DNA of 64,000 nucleotides from Sphagnum magellanicum. Its lineage: Eukaryota; Streptophyta; Sphagnopsida; Sphagnales; Sphagnaceae. The notes under the pieces are model-generated. The model was not told the origin of the DNA. It searched no databases and saw only the letters and a program-made list of their open reading frames with translations. Location: positions 18,972,001 to 19,036,000 of the forward strand of contig CM038915.1 in NCBI GenBank assembly GCA_021904315.1, in the 5' to 3' direction. The translations under genes were made by a program, and so were the position numbers. Positions 1 through 12,319 of the stretch are shown piece after piece. Position 1 is the first letter of the stretch, and each line of letters starts with the position of its first letter.

Positions 1-49
1 AAAAGCCCCTTTTGGTGAACTTGTTCTTATAATTTAAATTTTCAAAAGA

Positions 50-540
50 CTAGAGAATCATTGACACTTCTAAGTAAACCAACATGGACACCAATAAACC
101 ACCTCCTAACATCCACAACTTTTCAAGTGTCACAATTGAATAACCTCTAGTCTTATAATAAGAGTAGTCCTCTACAAATGGAATGTTGGGTTTGGACATG
201 GAAATGTGTGTATTGTCTACAACACCATGCACATTTGGCAACCCACACTAATCTTTAAACTCCATCATTACGACCTCCATATTTTGTGTTACTAGCCATG
301 AAATCAGATTTTTGAACACAATGTTGACAACCCTAATAACTTCTCTGATAACCAACTCAACATGAATTTGCCTATCGTAAACAATTCAATGTAGGTTAAC
401 AAGTTTGAGCCATGTGATAGCTTGTAAATCACACAAGCCCTTTGAACCTCCATAGGGATTGCAAGACGATACCTTGTGTCCTTTGCAATCAATGGCATTA
501 GCTAGTTGGCTATCTTGAACAATCATAAAGTTCTAAATCT
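50..540 (-). pseudogene. PIF/Harbinger (HARBI1-like) transposase relic
   Basis: Two minus-strand open pieces (about 304-498 and 50-241) read like successive parts of a plant PIF/Harbinger DDE transposase. The first has a helix-turn-helix-like stretch with the pattern HGSNLLTYIELFTIGK. The second has VHGVVDNTHISM, matching the first catalytic Asp region (normally G-x-x-D-G-T-H) with Gly changed to Asn, followed by YYKTRGYSIV, which matches the segment after it. The pieces are separated by a stop, and no ORF continues to the second Asp and Glu, so this is a decayed fragment that may continue off the left edge. The family call rests on motif order only. The neighbouring solo LTR starts at 641 and may have inserted into this relic or its flank. 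Confidence 0.6.
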
Positions 541-640
541 ACCGATCATCATCATATTCTATTAACAAAAACACAAGTAACCATATTGTACTTTGTGGCT
601 TCACCCAATACTTTAAATCAAACCCAATTACAACCAAGTT

Positions 641-1645
641 TGACGCACTCCCAACTCCTCAAGGGACTCAAATGTGAGCCCAAGTAGAAAGCAACGGAAT
701 AAGGAGGAGTCGGAGCACGCTCCCTAACTCACAACCCTTTGAGGGGTAGAGGGGCGGGTTGAAGCTCCGGGATGGGACTAGGAAGAGTTGACAAGCTTTA
801 GTCACTCACACGGGCCTGCACACAACCCACACAAAGTGGTTAGTGCAAAGTTAGAGCACACTTGGTGCTAGGACGAGCCACGGGCAACACGGACACACAA
901 GACTCACCACGGCCCGGACTTGGGGGAAGCCACCACCTTCCCCCTTATAGTATACTCTGCAGCTCTCCACGGAGGCTACATCCAAATGGCTATTTTTCCC
1001 GGGACTCCCGAGTGGGAGTCCCGAAATCGCGCCAAATGGGACTCCTGGGACTTTGGATCCCCATAACTTTGCGAGCAGACCTCGGATCGCGATGCGGTCT
1101 GAAGCAAAGTTGTAGGTCTCGTCGAGACCTTTCCAACGGTATGTCGCACGTTCTCTGCAGCCAAGTATTTCGGGTCGATTCTCGACTTTTAGTCGTCGGG
1201 AGTCAAAACTGGCAGACTCCTGGGAATTCGACTCCCGACCCTTCTTTTGGCCATAACTTGTGTTTCAGCTGTCCAAATGAGCAATGCGAGCCCATTTTAA
1301 ATATCTACGCTTCAGGAGCTTTCCAATGATATAAAGAACGCCACAATCCATTGAGGTTTGACCCTTGCAATCGCTCTCTGAAGTTTCGGGAGTCCACCGG
1401 GACTCCATCTCCCAAAGTGGGAGTTTGCCTTGGGAGTGTGAAGGTTCACTCCCTCACACTTTCTAACACTTTCTCACACTCCCTAACACTTTCTTGCACT
1501 CCCGGGAGTATGTGATGTGACTCCCGGGCTTCCTTTTGCTTTGACTCCCGGGCTTCCTCTTGGCTTAACTCCCGGGCTTCCCTTTGGCCCGCACCCTTGT
1601 AATTCCCTTTGCCTTGGTCGCGAGCCCAAAACTAGGGTTGCGACA
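641..1645 (-). mobile_element. Solo LTR, copy A (TG...CA, 5-bp target duplication AAGTT)
   Basis: The element begins TGACGCACTCCC and ends GGGTTGCGACA, and is flanked by the direct repeat AAGTT at 636-640 and 1646-1650. It matches the reverse complement of 23242-24061 along most of its length, including both termini. No gag, pol, primer site or second LTR lies beside it, so it is a solo LTR left by recombination between LTRs. Inside are many GGGAGTCCCG-type palindromic words (for example around 1010-1025). About three tandem copies of a roughly 25-bp unit containing ACTCCCGGGCTTCC lie at 1518-1590; these are absent from copy B and account for part of the length difference (1005 against 820 bp). 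Strand is arbitrary and only opposite to copy B. The 155-codon ORF inside it is not a gene. Confidence 0.85.
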
Positions 1646-1650
1646 AAGTT

Positions 1651-2776
1651 GGTGTTAATTGCAAATTGTGTGAGGCAATGTTTATAAGCATAGTAACAAA
1701 ATCACTACCAACATTGATGGAAGAAATGGTGAGGATGTATCATCTTTTTCCTAAAAACCTTGTACAATTTCAATGAGGATGACGATTGACCCCAATGCAA
1801 CTATCAACTCTCTAGTATCCATGGTGAGTTGCAAACATTTGATAGAAGGACAAAGCTTTGTAGAACAAATTACTTTAATTTTAAAAAACAAGTTAAAAGG
1901 AAAAAAAACCAAGAACATGGAATTTTTTTGCCAAAAGAGGTTGAAAAAAAACAATGTGAAGTTGGAAAGATGAAAAAGAAGAAGAAATGAGAACATACAT
2001 GAATAAAACACAAATGATGAGCATAGATGATGAACATGCAAATGGTGAACATAGACGATTATGTGGTGATCATACAAAAAATAATTTACCCAAATTTGGC
2101 TACATACTAGATACGAACGTAATTTTTTTTAAAAAACAGTTTCTATATTTTTTACTGCCTATTGTCACTTATCATAAAAATCTAGCAATTCAAAAAAAAG
2201 GTCTTCTAAATCTGGTGAATTTGGGTCATTCTTTTCATAAAAAATCCTGTATAGTTCAAAATCATATTTTCAGGTCAAATTTGGCAAAAATTCGCCAGTA
2301 TAAAAAACACCACTACATAGCAATGCAGTTTTTTATTTGGTCTCACATTTTGAAGAATGCTCACTAGGTGATGTTACATAGAGGGGAAGACGGCTTGGGT
2401 GAACCACCACCTACGTTTAGTACCATGGTAAAAATCTCAAAATACATTTAAAATATTTCTAAATATTGCGAATATCCCACTCTAAAACTAAACCAGGGTC
2501 TCAAAGTTCAAATCTAACATCTTTAATGATTAATATAACCACTAAGAGGCCTCACTCAGAAAGGTGAAGGTACCAAGGTGGGTGTTGGTTCACCTTGGCC
2601 AAAAGGCAAGGCCCACTATGGAAAAGTAGAAAGATCATGTTTGTGCTATGCCTTGGCCCACTCATGTTTGCCCAATAAGAATCTAAAGGGCCAGCCACAC
2701 TTAATGGTAGCCCTAAATTTGGTTTTCACTCTTAGCACTCTGATGATGGAGACTTGGTGATAGGATTAGTTTTGTT
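1651..2776. other. AT-rich stretch without a recognisable gene
   Basis: Only short ORFs made of low-complexity A/T runs are present. A piece at about 2165-2320 (containing AAAAATCCTGTATAG and, later, TTCGCCAGTATAAAAA) resembles 51838-51975 in the same orientation, which suggests an old dispersed repeat. I see no coding signal. Confidence 0.5.
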
Positions 2777-3096
2777 GGCCTTGCCTACCAACAAGGCAAG
2801 GATATTGTGTTTAGATTCATTATAGGGTATAGTAGCTTAAGGGATTTTGGCCCCTAGGTAATAATAGGTCTATTTTCATATGAGGATTTTTGAAAGATGA
2901 TATTTTGGCTTATATTGAAACTTGAGATTTGTTATAGAGTAATATATTTGGGTATCTTGAAGGATTTTTGGTTTCTTGTAGAGGATTTGTTGAAGATTAT
3001 ATATTTGCATGGTGAAATATTTGAGTTTCCATAATTCTTTTGCCTGAAGACACTTTTTTAATGTAAATGGCAAGGCCACTGTGTGACACACCCCTT
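2777..3096. repeat. Dispersed ~300-bp repeat, copy 1 (terminal inverted GGCCTTGCC)
   Basis: The segment is nearly the same as 43373-43690 in the same orientation. It starts with GGCCTTGCC and has the inverted GGCAAGGCC at 3069-3077, followed by a shared tail reading GTGTGACACACCCCTTG. It has no coding capacity. The ends suggest a MITE-like or other small non-autonomous element. I could not identify a target duplication because similarity continues past the inverted repeat. Confidence 0.6.
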
Positions 3097-3951
3097 GTTA
3101 ACCAGCTAACAAGATAACTTTTCTATCTTTTTTACTTTATGTCCGTCCACACTTAGGACATTACCAACAATGCTTTCCCAACGAAGGGGTCTTTTCACAA
3201 GTTTTGGCCACAATTGAGTTGAAAGGTACCCAACCTTTTTTTCAGCCACCAATGCACTGTGAAGGATGGATGGTAAGTGATCAGGAAACAATTTTCTGTT
3301 GGGTTCCAGTTCCCTGGATAACCATGGTGGTTAGCTCAGTTGCAAATTTTTCTACCTACCTACTTACTAACAACCCACAAGCAGGTTCTTAGTAGGTAGG
3401 TTGCTAAAAACAACCCTTCACCTATGTATAAACCATCTACTTACCTGGTGGTTACCTGTTTTCCTACACACACACACACACACATATATGAGACCTATTT
3501 CTTGCACTATTGGTTACCAAGGTGAAACCAAATATTAACTCAGCTGAGGTTCATCCACAACTGAGTAATAAGAATCATCCAGTGGATGGTGTGCTGGTGG
3601 GTGCTGGTTCACTGTGGCCTTTTTTCTCCTTTTTTTTTCTCCACCTCATCAGATCGTGAAGCGACTCGTATTGTCATATATGGGGTTTCCTCTTCTCCCT
3701 CCTCCACAATTATTTTGTTCTTTTCTGTCGAAAGATACTCCCAAAATTTTCATTTCCTCCCTGCCCTCCCTGCCCTGTTCTCTCTCTGCTCTGCTCTGCC
3801 TTGCCCTGCCCTGCGTTGCTCTGCTCTGATCTCTCTCTCTCTACTTCCTTGGATTTTGTTGTTGGAAATCGGCACTTAACTGGAATTGAAATTCTTGTTT
3901 CGTTCATTCCAGGAATCGGTGCTGAAAGCAGCTGGGATCGATTTTCACTTT

Positions 3952-3984
<33 letters not shown>

Positions 3985-4002
3985 GACTCAGGAGTACAAA
4001 GA
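3097..4002. other. Upstream region of the P450 gene
   Basis: No ORF here is credible. A piece at about 3440-3625, starting with a short (AC)n tract, resembles 44650-44845 in the same orientation; both end in a TGGTGTGCTGGT...GGTTCACT word. A CT-rich tract at 3775-3842 and a GA-rich tract at 3953-3985 precede the ATG and look like a transcribed leader. I could not fix a TATA box or transcription start. Confidence 0.4.
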
Positions 4003-6411
4003 ATGGGTACTATCCATGTCGAGGATCCGGGGATGGATTTCAGTGACATACAAGGGGAGGAGGGAATTTTGCGGTTCATTGGTCGCGGTATGTGGTGGTG
4101 GGAATTGGTGGCGTACACGGCAGTGATAGCAGCGGTGTGTTGGGTGGTGCTGGATTTGTGGAGGCAGAGGGGGAAAAAAGGGCCCCTTCGTTTGCCTCTT
4201 GTGGGTTCCCTTGTAGAGGTTCTGTGGAACTATCACAGGTTGCATGACTGGACTGCCTCCTATTTAAAAGACTCTCCTACCCTTCAGGTGGACTTTCCTG
4301 ATTTCACCATCACTTACACTGTCCTCCCTGAAAATGTGGAGCACATACTCAAGAACAATTTCCCCAATTACCCAAAGGTACATATGTATGTACAATGTAT
4401 GTTCTCCTGTATAGAATCTAGATGATAGATACTCTGCAAGTTCAACAGATGATTTTTCTCCACAAAGTTTTGGTTTCTCAAATTTTGTCCATGATGATGA
4501 TGATGATGATGATAGGGGGAAGTGTTCCAAGAGATTTTCCAAAGTCTTTTAGGAGATGGGATCTTCAATACAGATGGGGAATTGTGGCGCAAGCAAAGGA
4601 AGATTGCCAGCTTTGAATTTGCCTCCAAAGTGTTGCGTGACTTCAGCACTGAAGTGTTTAGGGCTTACTCCTTGAAGCTAGCTGTCATTCTTACCCACGC
4701 AGCAACTCTGCAGAATACGACAGACATGCAGGTGAACTTCTTCTTGCTGTCAAATCCACATGTCTGGATTAGTTTTTTGTTTCGGAAGCTCCAATTAGTC
4801 CTTGAACCTCAAATTATGTGCTTTCTTATTTCTCTTTAGTCCTCTATGTAGCAAAGAACATAGTTCTCAACCTTGCTTGTTGTTTGGTTTTTTTTCTTTG
4901 TAGGATCTATTCTTGAGACTCACAATGGAGACAATTTGTCAAGTCAGTTTTGGGATTGGAATTGGAACATTGGAGCCATCTCTTCCTGACATCCCGTTTG
5001 CAAAAGCTTTTGAGAATGCAAATGAGTTAAGTGCACATCGATTTGTTGACCCCTTATGGAAGCTCAAGAGGTTCTTTAACGTCGGTGCGGAGGCCACTAT
5101 GGTTAAGAGTATAAAGCAGATTGATGATTTTGCCTATGATGTGATCTATGCAAGGAAACGAGAAGTGGCTGCTCAAAAAAAATGTGGAGATGCGAAACCT
5201 GGTGAATCTCAGGTGAAGGTCTTGTATATTGTGATGTTTGTGGTTTCACAATCCATAAAGGTTGTCAAACTTGGCTTGAATTTGTGACCTCTAAGTGCAT
5301 GCATGCCTTGTAGCAGGCAGTGATGGTGAGGAGGGACTTTTTTACCAGGCTCTTGCTGCTGAATGAAGACAGTGGTAAAGAGACTTTCACAGACAAGGAA
5401 TTCCGGGACACCATGATCAATTTTCTCATGGCAGGCCGTGACACATCTGCAAGCACTATCTCTTGGTTTGTGTCCATGATGATATTGCATCCTGAGGTTG
5501 ACAAAAGGATTGAAGAAGAGTTACGTGCCTTTGAGAAAGCAAGAAAGGAGGAAACTGATTACAATGTGGGGCCCATCAAGGAACTCAAGCAATTTATTGC
5601 TGGCCTTTGTAATGGATCTGATGATGAGGAAACCAGCTTTAATCTACAAGTTGCGGAATACGCCCAATTGTTGACCTATGACTCTTTACTTAAATTGCAA
5701 TATTTGTATGCAGCTATTCTGGAAACTCTTCGATTGCATCCCCCAATCCCAGCGGTAAGAACAAGCTCCAAAGAGGCATGGGTATGCTTTTCAATTGTCA
5801 ATTGTCAGTGTAGAAATTGTACATCTCTTTATAGCACAGGATGAAGTCCATCTTCAAATGGGTCCTGCTTCTGAAGTGGATCATGGTTTTGACTGCAGGA
5901 TATCAAAGGTGTGTTGAATGATGATACATTTCCTGATGGAACACATGTGAAGAAAGGCAACCTAGTTGCATACTGTCCCTGGGCTATGGGACGAATGCAA
6001 TATATCTGGGGTTCTGATGCATGTGATTTCAAGCCTGAGAGGTGGATGAAAGATGGTGTTGTTCAACTAGAATCTCCATTCAAATTCACTGCTTTTCAGG
6101 TTGGAAAGTACCCAAATTTTGCATATCTCATTTTATGAGCTGATTAGCACCCAAAAATGTTTGGTTTATAGGTTGAGTCTAAGACTAAACCCTAAACTGT
6201 AACTTTCTCTTTTGGACGTTGTTATGTTTTGCAGGCAGGACCTCGGATTTGCTTGGGAAAAGACTCAGCACTGTTGCAGTTAAGAATGGTATTAGCGATT
6301 CTTTGCAGATTCTATAAGTTCCACTTAGTCCCAGGAGCTATTATCAAATACCGCCAGATGGTGTCACTACAACTTGCAAATGGGTTGCCTGTCACTATCA
6401 CACTTAAGTAA
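4003..6411 (+). CDS. CYP704B: Cytochrome P450, CYP704B-like (six exons, intact)
   Basis: Exons by GT-AG and frame: 4003-4377, 4516-4731, 4904-5212, 5317-5754, 5899-6099, 6235-6411, joining to 571 aa with no stop. By family, CYP704B enzymes are ER-bound omega-hydroxylases of long-chain fatty acids that feed sporopollenin or cutin. Visible marks: an N-terminal membrane segment rich in W, V and A (about residues 26-48), a basic/Pro hinge, LLGDGIFN and ELWRKQRKIASFEFASK, the I-helix AGRDTSA, the K-helix ETLRLHPP, PERW, and the heme loop FQAGPRICLGKD. The start at 4003 follows a GA-rich leader; an upstream in-frame Met at 3886 would add a highly charged tail and is less likely. The protein is somewhat longer than the family average because of its N-terminus. 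A (GAT)n tract sits just before exon 2. The subfamily call is by eye. A broken inverted copy lies at about 16531-18158. Confidence 0.9.
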
Positions 6412-6740
6412 ATACAATTACTGTCATCATCAACCGATCAGCACCTGACTTGGAGAAGATGGATGTATTTGCATATGCACATGGTTTGAGAAATCCAATG
6501 GCAGAAGAATAGATTTGTTAACTGGTCTGAATAAATCTGCTTCATTTCCCTGGTCTGCAACTGTTTCTGCAACACAGCTCCACTGGACAAAATACCAACT
6601 CAGTGTGCTGGTTTGGTATAAATGCAACAATATGTGGCCAAAGGTGCTAAAACTCTGATGTAATTAGGATTTCTCAAAGCACAAATAACCTGGACCCTGG
6701 AACCCTACTTAATCTTTGGGTAGAAATTCCAAAGTCCAGG
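6412..6740 (+). other. 3' flank / probable 3' UTR of the P450, shared with the inverted copy
   Basis: Sequence downstream of the stop codon to about 6735 matches the reverse complement of about 16138-16417, so the P450 duplication included the 3' flank. A polyadenylation signal was not fixed. Confidence 0.55.
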
Positions 6741-6889
6741 AGTTACATTCTCCCAAGTACTACCTAATTTGTGTCAGCTTGTGCTGAATTACCGCCTATT
6801 TTATTTTACTTTTGAGTTTCTGCTTTGATTATGTACTTATTAACAACCCACTAGCATTGAATTAAGACCAGTGTTGGGCACGTAAGCAC

Positions 6890-7300
6890 TTCCTCACATA
6901 CCAGTATGGTAAAGAGGATGTAGTAGTCTACCTCTGATACTCATTACCAGAGGTCCATAGTGGTAATGGACAACTGGTTGTGAATACTGCAGGTAGCCTA
7001 CCGCAGCCTCATACCCAACTGGTTTGGTATTGTTTTTGGAGTTTCTTACTCACAAGTCCAAGTATCGACCCCAGTACTTCATAATGAAATACCAAACTGG
7101 TAAAGAGGATGTGGTAGGCTACCTCCAATCTTCATTACTAGTTGTCCATTAACACTTTGGACAACTAACTGGTAATGGATATTGAAGGTAGCCTACCACA
7201 TCCTCATACCAACTTGTTTGGTAAGTAGTGTTGTTTTTCAAATGTTCATAGTCTAAGTATTGACCCCAATACTTCATAATGGAATACCAAATTGGTTTAG
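6890..7300. repeat. Tandem array of internally palindromic units (~190 bp)
   Basis: Units begin near 6898, 7084 and 7281 with ATACCAAACTGGTAAAGAGGA-like sequence. Each reads GGATGTGGTAGGCTACCTCC in one half and the reverse complement GGTAGCCTACCACATCC in the other, with ACCAGTTTGGTAT-type ends. The third unit is truncated. A degraded relative is at about 9385-9470. The structure resembles foldback or MITE elements repeated in tandem and could form hairpins of roughly 130 bp. Confidence 0.65.
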
Positions 7301-9700
7301 AGGATGTGACAAGTGGATCAGGACCCACTAGTGCAGTAGTTGGCCGTTCTGTCCATTGGACAGGGTCAGATTTTTCATCCAATTCTCGAACTTTTTAATC
7401 AACATGGTAGCATAGTCAAACTTTTTGGTGTTGACTTTTAACCAAGTTTTTTCCCCTAGTTTTTTCCCCAACTTTGACCTTTGATTTATTATTATTTTTC
7501 CTTGGGTTTTTTTTCCCCACTTTATCCTCCATCTTGGCCTTACCTACCAACTAACTATCAACCCCTGTACCTACTTATTTATTCACCTTCCTATCTACCT
7601 ATTTATTTGTCCACTCACCTACCTACTTATCCATTGTTAATGAGAAATTTTTTTTAGTCTATCTAATTTAAAAGGCCTCCTAATAATTTATTTAGTTATT
7701 AATGATAAATATAAATTTATTTTCTTCTAATTATCAAGGAATGAAGTTATTAGTTTATCTATAATTTAGGGACTTGTGAAAAAAATTTAAATGACCTCTT
7801 TATTTTGTATGAGAGGATGAGATGCCCTTGTGCCTAATGGGTGATTGGAATACAAGAAAGGGATATTACAACAAGAGTTGGGCATTGCGATTTTTTTTGG
7901 GAGAATTTGTCTTTGGTTTTTTATTTGCAAATAGATGTAGTTTGTTCTTGCTTGATATAGAAGAATATTGTAACTTTCACCCCAAAAAAAATACTATATT
8001 TTTTTTCTTAGTAGTAGTTGTTGAATGATAGCTACAATAAAGGGTGGTAGTTTCAAATCATAAAAGTAGTTCGTCATTCTTGGAACAACTTGCAACAAAG
8101 TTGAAGTTTGAGCAATAAGGTAGTTATCTCCTATGTTGGTTGTTTTGGTTTCAACATATTTTATTTTTTAAGAGAGCGAGATTGTCTTTGGAAGGAAATT
8201 TTCTTAGCTTTTTAATTGTTTGTATACCCGACAAACCTCCCTTAGTGTGGGATTGCTGGGCTTGCAAATATATATTTGACAACCATACTACGAATCTTAT
8301 TTCAAAACTTTGGTTGGATATAAGTGGCATCTTTGTTTTTTGTTCACTGAAACCGATTTGAGCTTTTGTAATTTTATAAATAATATACAATGACAAAAAG
8401 CTTTCTCTTGCCAATCATAGTTGCTTGGGTCCTTAAGCAAATGAAGTTGTGGAAGGTAATGAGGTGTTGAGAGTGGGTGGTTTAAATTTTTTAGAATGTA
8501 GAGGTAGGACTCTATCTTGGGAGAGGTAATAGAAGCCTTAGAACTCTAACCCAACTCAAGACTTGGAATTCTTACCTAACCCAACATTTCACATTTTTTT
8601 TTACAATATAAAAAGGGAGGAATGACATCCATTGTTGGCTAGCAAGGGAAGGCATATTTTACTCAAAATCGACCTCTGCAATAGTACCATGAAATATATA
8701 GTGGCACATGGTCATAAGAAGCAACTAGACTAAATTTTGGATTGGATCAACCGTCACGGAAAAGAAACGTTGTAATGGGCTGGGATAGCTTTGCGATAGT
8801 TCATCTGAATCTCATAAAATTTAATTCTAGTGTTATAGTGAGACAAAAATAAAGTTAGTTTGAGAAACTTAAAGAAAGAAACAAGAAAAAGAAACCCAAC
8901 TTGATTATTGCATTAAGAATTACAAAACGATTATAAGATGGCAAAGTGCAAAAAGAAAATACAACCAATGAAATACAATAAAAAATACAATGAGAACTTC
9001 CATACACTAGTCCAAAACTCATAAAAAACTCATACCTTAATGTAGAAACTAGTTACACACGTCTCTGAGCCTACTACAGCAACCCCTTCCTTTCAACTAC
9101 TTTATTGCAACCCAACAGTTCTAGCCTCACTCTTCTCTCTCTCTCTCACACACACCCCCACCACACCACCATAATTTTGTCCTCTTGGAACCTTGGGTAA
9201 CCAACCTCCATTACCCTTAGACAGATCCTACTTTCACTCCTCTTACCTTTATCTCCCTAAATTACTACAAAAGGCCCTTTTAAAATTACTGAAAAATAGG
9301 TAAACAAAGTTCACTTTACTTGAATAAGTTAAACTCGTACAATAACTACAATAAAATAATGATAATTATTATTCTCCTTTTAACACCATGGTAGTCTACC
9401 TCCAATCTTCATTCCACTATGGACAATTGGGAAATGAAATTGGAGGTACCCCACCAACATACTACCTACATACAAGACGAAATGCTACCCCCCCCCCCCC
9501 CTAGCCCTTAAATAGCTACTGACCATCTATGTGCATCTACGTATCTATTCGCCCACTAATTAAGCCCTACCCCAGGGTAAACATGCCCCCCACCAAACAC
9601 CAGTCTAGCACCCAACGATTTGGAAGATCTTTCTCAATTCCTTTCCGTTTTAAGTGATTTAAAATGTTATAGCAGCGCCCTCTCAAGCTCTACAAATCGT
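7301..9700. other. Gene-free AT-rich stretch
   Basis: No ORF of credible composition. The part at about 7305-7640 resembles the reverse complement of about 39950-40190 (shared words such as GCCGTTCTGTCCATTGGAC and, inverted, TGGACAGAACGGTCAAC), so it is another copy of a dispersed repeat. A run of C lies at 9488-9501. Nothing else is recognised. Confidence 0.45.
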
Positions 9701-9707
9701 CTCTGAA

Positions 9708-9890
9708 ATGCAAAGCCAAAGGAGCAGCCAAAAAAGAGCTGGAAAGAAAATACATTTTTTCGAATTGCAAAACTTGTTTCTTTTTTTCATTTTTCATCTA
9801 TGCAAAGCCAAAGGAGCAGCCAAACAAGAGCAGGAAAGAAAATACGTTTTTTCGAATTGCAAAACTTGTTTTTTTTTTCATTTTTCTTCT
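9708..9890. repeat. Tandem duplication, ~92-bp unit, two copies
   Basis: Copies start at 9708 and 9800 with ATGCAAAGCCAAAGGAGCAG and run through CGAATTGCAAAACTTG into T-rich tails. They differ at a few positions. No coding function is evident although both are open. Confidence 0.75.
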
Positions 9891-9899
9891 TCATTTTGT

Positions 9900-10639
9900 T
9901 GACGCCTCCTACTTCATCAGTGCATAAACTTTTCTTCTTTTTTTTCTTGAAATTGAGCTATTTAGACTGCTCTGAAATCGCCATCTGAAGCTCTACAAAT
10001 CATCTTGTAACTCTAAAGGCAACAACATAATATTTAAGGATTTTTTTGAGGGGTTCAGAAATAAGCTATGAGCTGTTAGATCCATAATTTTCTGTAAAAA
10101 CGACACAGCGCACCACCCCCCCCCCTTCAGGGGCCGTAACTTTTTCCGCCTGTAATCCATTTTTGCCGCAACAGACGTGCCAAGAGGACGGCTCCATCTA
10201 CTCTTTGGATACCATAAACACTAGGGCCCTCCAGCGAAAACGGTGAGTAAACCCTACCTTAAAGTGTTCGGACAGCAGCCTTTTTACCCTACCTACATAC
10301 AGGACATAATGATAACAACGCACTAGAGCTACACTACTGTACCGATCATCTCCACGAATTTCTCTGCCCTGAGAGATCAACCCGAGAATAAACGAGGCGA
10401 ACAATCAACGTTTCAGCGCGATCACAAAGCAATCAACGAAAGAATCAACGAGAGTCACAAAGGAATCATCATCACTATGTACTCACATGAGAGAATCGCC
10501 GAGTGTACAAAACTCCAGAATAAAGAGTAAACTCCATTAATGATACAACTACAAGAATACATGATTCAAATCTGCGCCTGCACACAGAAGAAGTTTTGCG
10601 TAGATTCACAGAATCACAATCTAGCTCAATCGTATCTCT
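9900..10639. other. Gene-free stretch
   Basis: A short poly-C run lies near 10117-10126. No gene, RNA or transposon end is recognised. Confidence 0.4.
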
Positions 10640-10775
10640 ACTACTATACATGAACCTTTTAGCTTCAAATCGTATCTTTACTATACATGAACCTTTAGCT
10701 TCAAATCAAACCTCTCTGCTATTATACATGAACCCCTTAGCTTCAAATCAAACCTCGCTGATCTTAGTGCTAAAA
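10640..10775. repeat. Tandem repeat, ~45-bp unit, about three copies
   Basis: The words TATACATGAACC and TTAGCTTCAAATC recur three times, each copy followed by CGTATCTTT or AAACCTCGCTG-like sequence. The array sits at the outer end of the left inner arm of the palindrome and is not repeated in the right arm, so it arose after the duplication. Confidence 0.6.
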
Positions 10776-11024
10776 TTACAGTGCTCGATCGGTTGAATCT
10801 AGTCTACTTTCAGCTCCATTGTACCTCTTGATTCAGCTAATACTAGCTTGTTAAACTGTATACTGGAGTGCCTCCTCGTGTCCCATATTAGAACACAGAA
10901 TGGATTGAAAAACTATTGCTGGACATTCATAATTATGCAACCTCGACTTATTTTATGCGTGATGCAGCAGCGTAAATCATGAGTTTACTGCAGCACTCGC
11001 TAGCTAGTGCCTGCATCGACTTTA

Positions 11025-11730
11025 CTAGAGTGCCGCATTGAGGTTGTCGGCCCGGCCCTCCCGTACACCTGCACGCTTTCTGTATTCGACGTCGACAGCA
11101 CGGGCAATCTTCTGTTTTTTCCTCTCTGCATCATCATTATAAACAGTGAAAGAATTCGGTAAGTATTGAGGCCGGGATTGAACCAAAGGGGATTCTAGGA
11201 TGACGGTGAGAACCACGCACATGACTTTGTAGGACCACGAACTTCATAGTATTACTGTCTACAAGCAGATCAGTGCAGAATTTCTCGGTTTGATGTGCTC
11301 AGCGTCGAGTGTATCAACAAGTAGATCACAGAAAAGACAAAGATCCTCGAAATCTCTTTAAGTTTCCTCAGCATTCTATCAAGAGCATGGCCAGTGCAGT
11401 TTGGAGTCGTTATAAGTTTAAATTACCTGTGGCAGCAACTTTCTTGTTGGTTGCCGACTCCTTGGCAGCCACTCTGCGGATCGGATGCAAGGGATGCGCA
11501 ATGACATAGAAACCCAGACCCACATCGGCCCTGAAGTACGCCATCTTCTCGCTCACCGTGGCTCCGAACACTCTCATTCTTCTTCCAGAAGCCGCCCTTA
11601 TATCCGTGAACTTGGTCATGGGGCCACCGACGATCTTGTTCTCAGCTATAGCACCACCCGCATTCTTGCGACTCCGCTTGGCGTTAACTCCAGTGCCATT
11701 AGCTGCCGTACTTCTTTTCCCAAACGCCAT
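11025..11730 (-). CDS. Uncharacterised basic 134-aa protein, left paralog (two exons)
   Basis: Exon 1 is 11427-11730 and exon 2 is 11025-11125, joined at phase 1 with a GT-AG intron; the product is 134 aa. The start is the ATG at 11730, since the frame upstream in both paralogs has no common ATG. I recognise no family. Visible: a basic N-terminus (MAFGKRST, then AKRSRKNAG, a possible nuclear signal), a Gly/Pro turn GGPMTKFTDIRAASGRR, a more hydrophobic stretch LGFYV, then PLHPIRR and a Lys/Arg-rich, probably helical C-terminus (ERKKQKIA...EYRKRAGVREGRA). No signal peptide or membrane segment. The right paralog has exons of exactly the same length and phase and about 84% identical residues, which argues for a real, selected protein. 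The Arg/Lys content suggests nucleic-acid or ribosome association, but that is inference. Confidence 0.7.
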
Positions 11731-12300
11731 CAACCTAAAATTTCTTTTTCCCAAACCTCTTTGGGTCAAACTTGCGCTAGATGCAACCGAACAAATTTCA
11801 GCAGCTTCGGAGATCTAAAATCTGGAAACCTTGCTGAAAAACCCTGCGCCCAAAGAGTAAAAAAAAAAAAAGAGAAAACAAAAAGACAACTTTCAAATTA
11901 ACAAACAAATGAAGAAGATACTGATGATGTCAAAAACTACAATTGCAAATGTAGAGGAATCGTGCGCGTGCAAACAAGGAGAAGAGAAAGATGGAGAGAG
12001 AGGAGCTGAAGAGTTTGTGTTTGTAGTTGTCTGGCGACTTTCTATATAGCCATGAGGTCGCCGAGTGATATATCGACACGTGTACAGTTGATTTCACACC
12101 TGCCGGTTGCCGACGCCTTTTAATAGATCGAGACCTACTCGGACGACTGGGTAGCCAATTTGGTGACGTGGCTGAAACGGTGAGTCAGTGTCTAGTTGAT
12201 TCGTTGATCGGAAGGTCTGGCAATCACATCGTGACGCGTGGTGGATTTTGCCACGTGTAGAAACTTGAGAGGGTAGAGAATAATCACAGCAAGATGACAG
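11731..12300 (-). promoter_or_regulatory. Promoter and leader of the left 134-aa gene, with ACGT-core motifs
   Basis: A TATA-like box (minus-strand GCTATATAGA) lies at 12041-12050, about 310 bp before the ATG, followed by a CT-rich leader. Upstream are CACGTG at 12077-12082, TGACGTGGC at 12164-12172, GACGCGTGG at about 12233-12241 and CACGTG at 12252-12257. The CACGTG words are G-box/ABRE-type and ACGCGTGG resembles the CE3 coupling element described for ABA-responsive plant promoters. The motif calls are by eye; responsiveness is inference. Confidence 0.5.
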
Positions 12301-12319
12301 ATCTTCGTTTGTGAATTAT

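Noticed and set aside
862-1329. 155-codon ORF on the + strand
   Set aside because: Lies wholly inside solo LTR A and is not kept open in copy B.
11485-11901. 138-codon ORF on the + strand over the left 134-aa gene, and its counterpart at 14484-14915
   Set aside because: Antisense to the conserved exons. The sense frame has matching exon lengths, splice sites and conserved residues, while the antisense frame has no splice logic.
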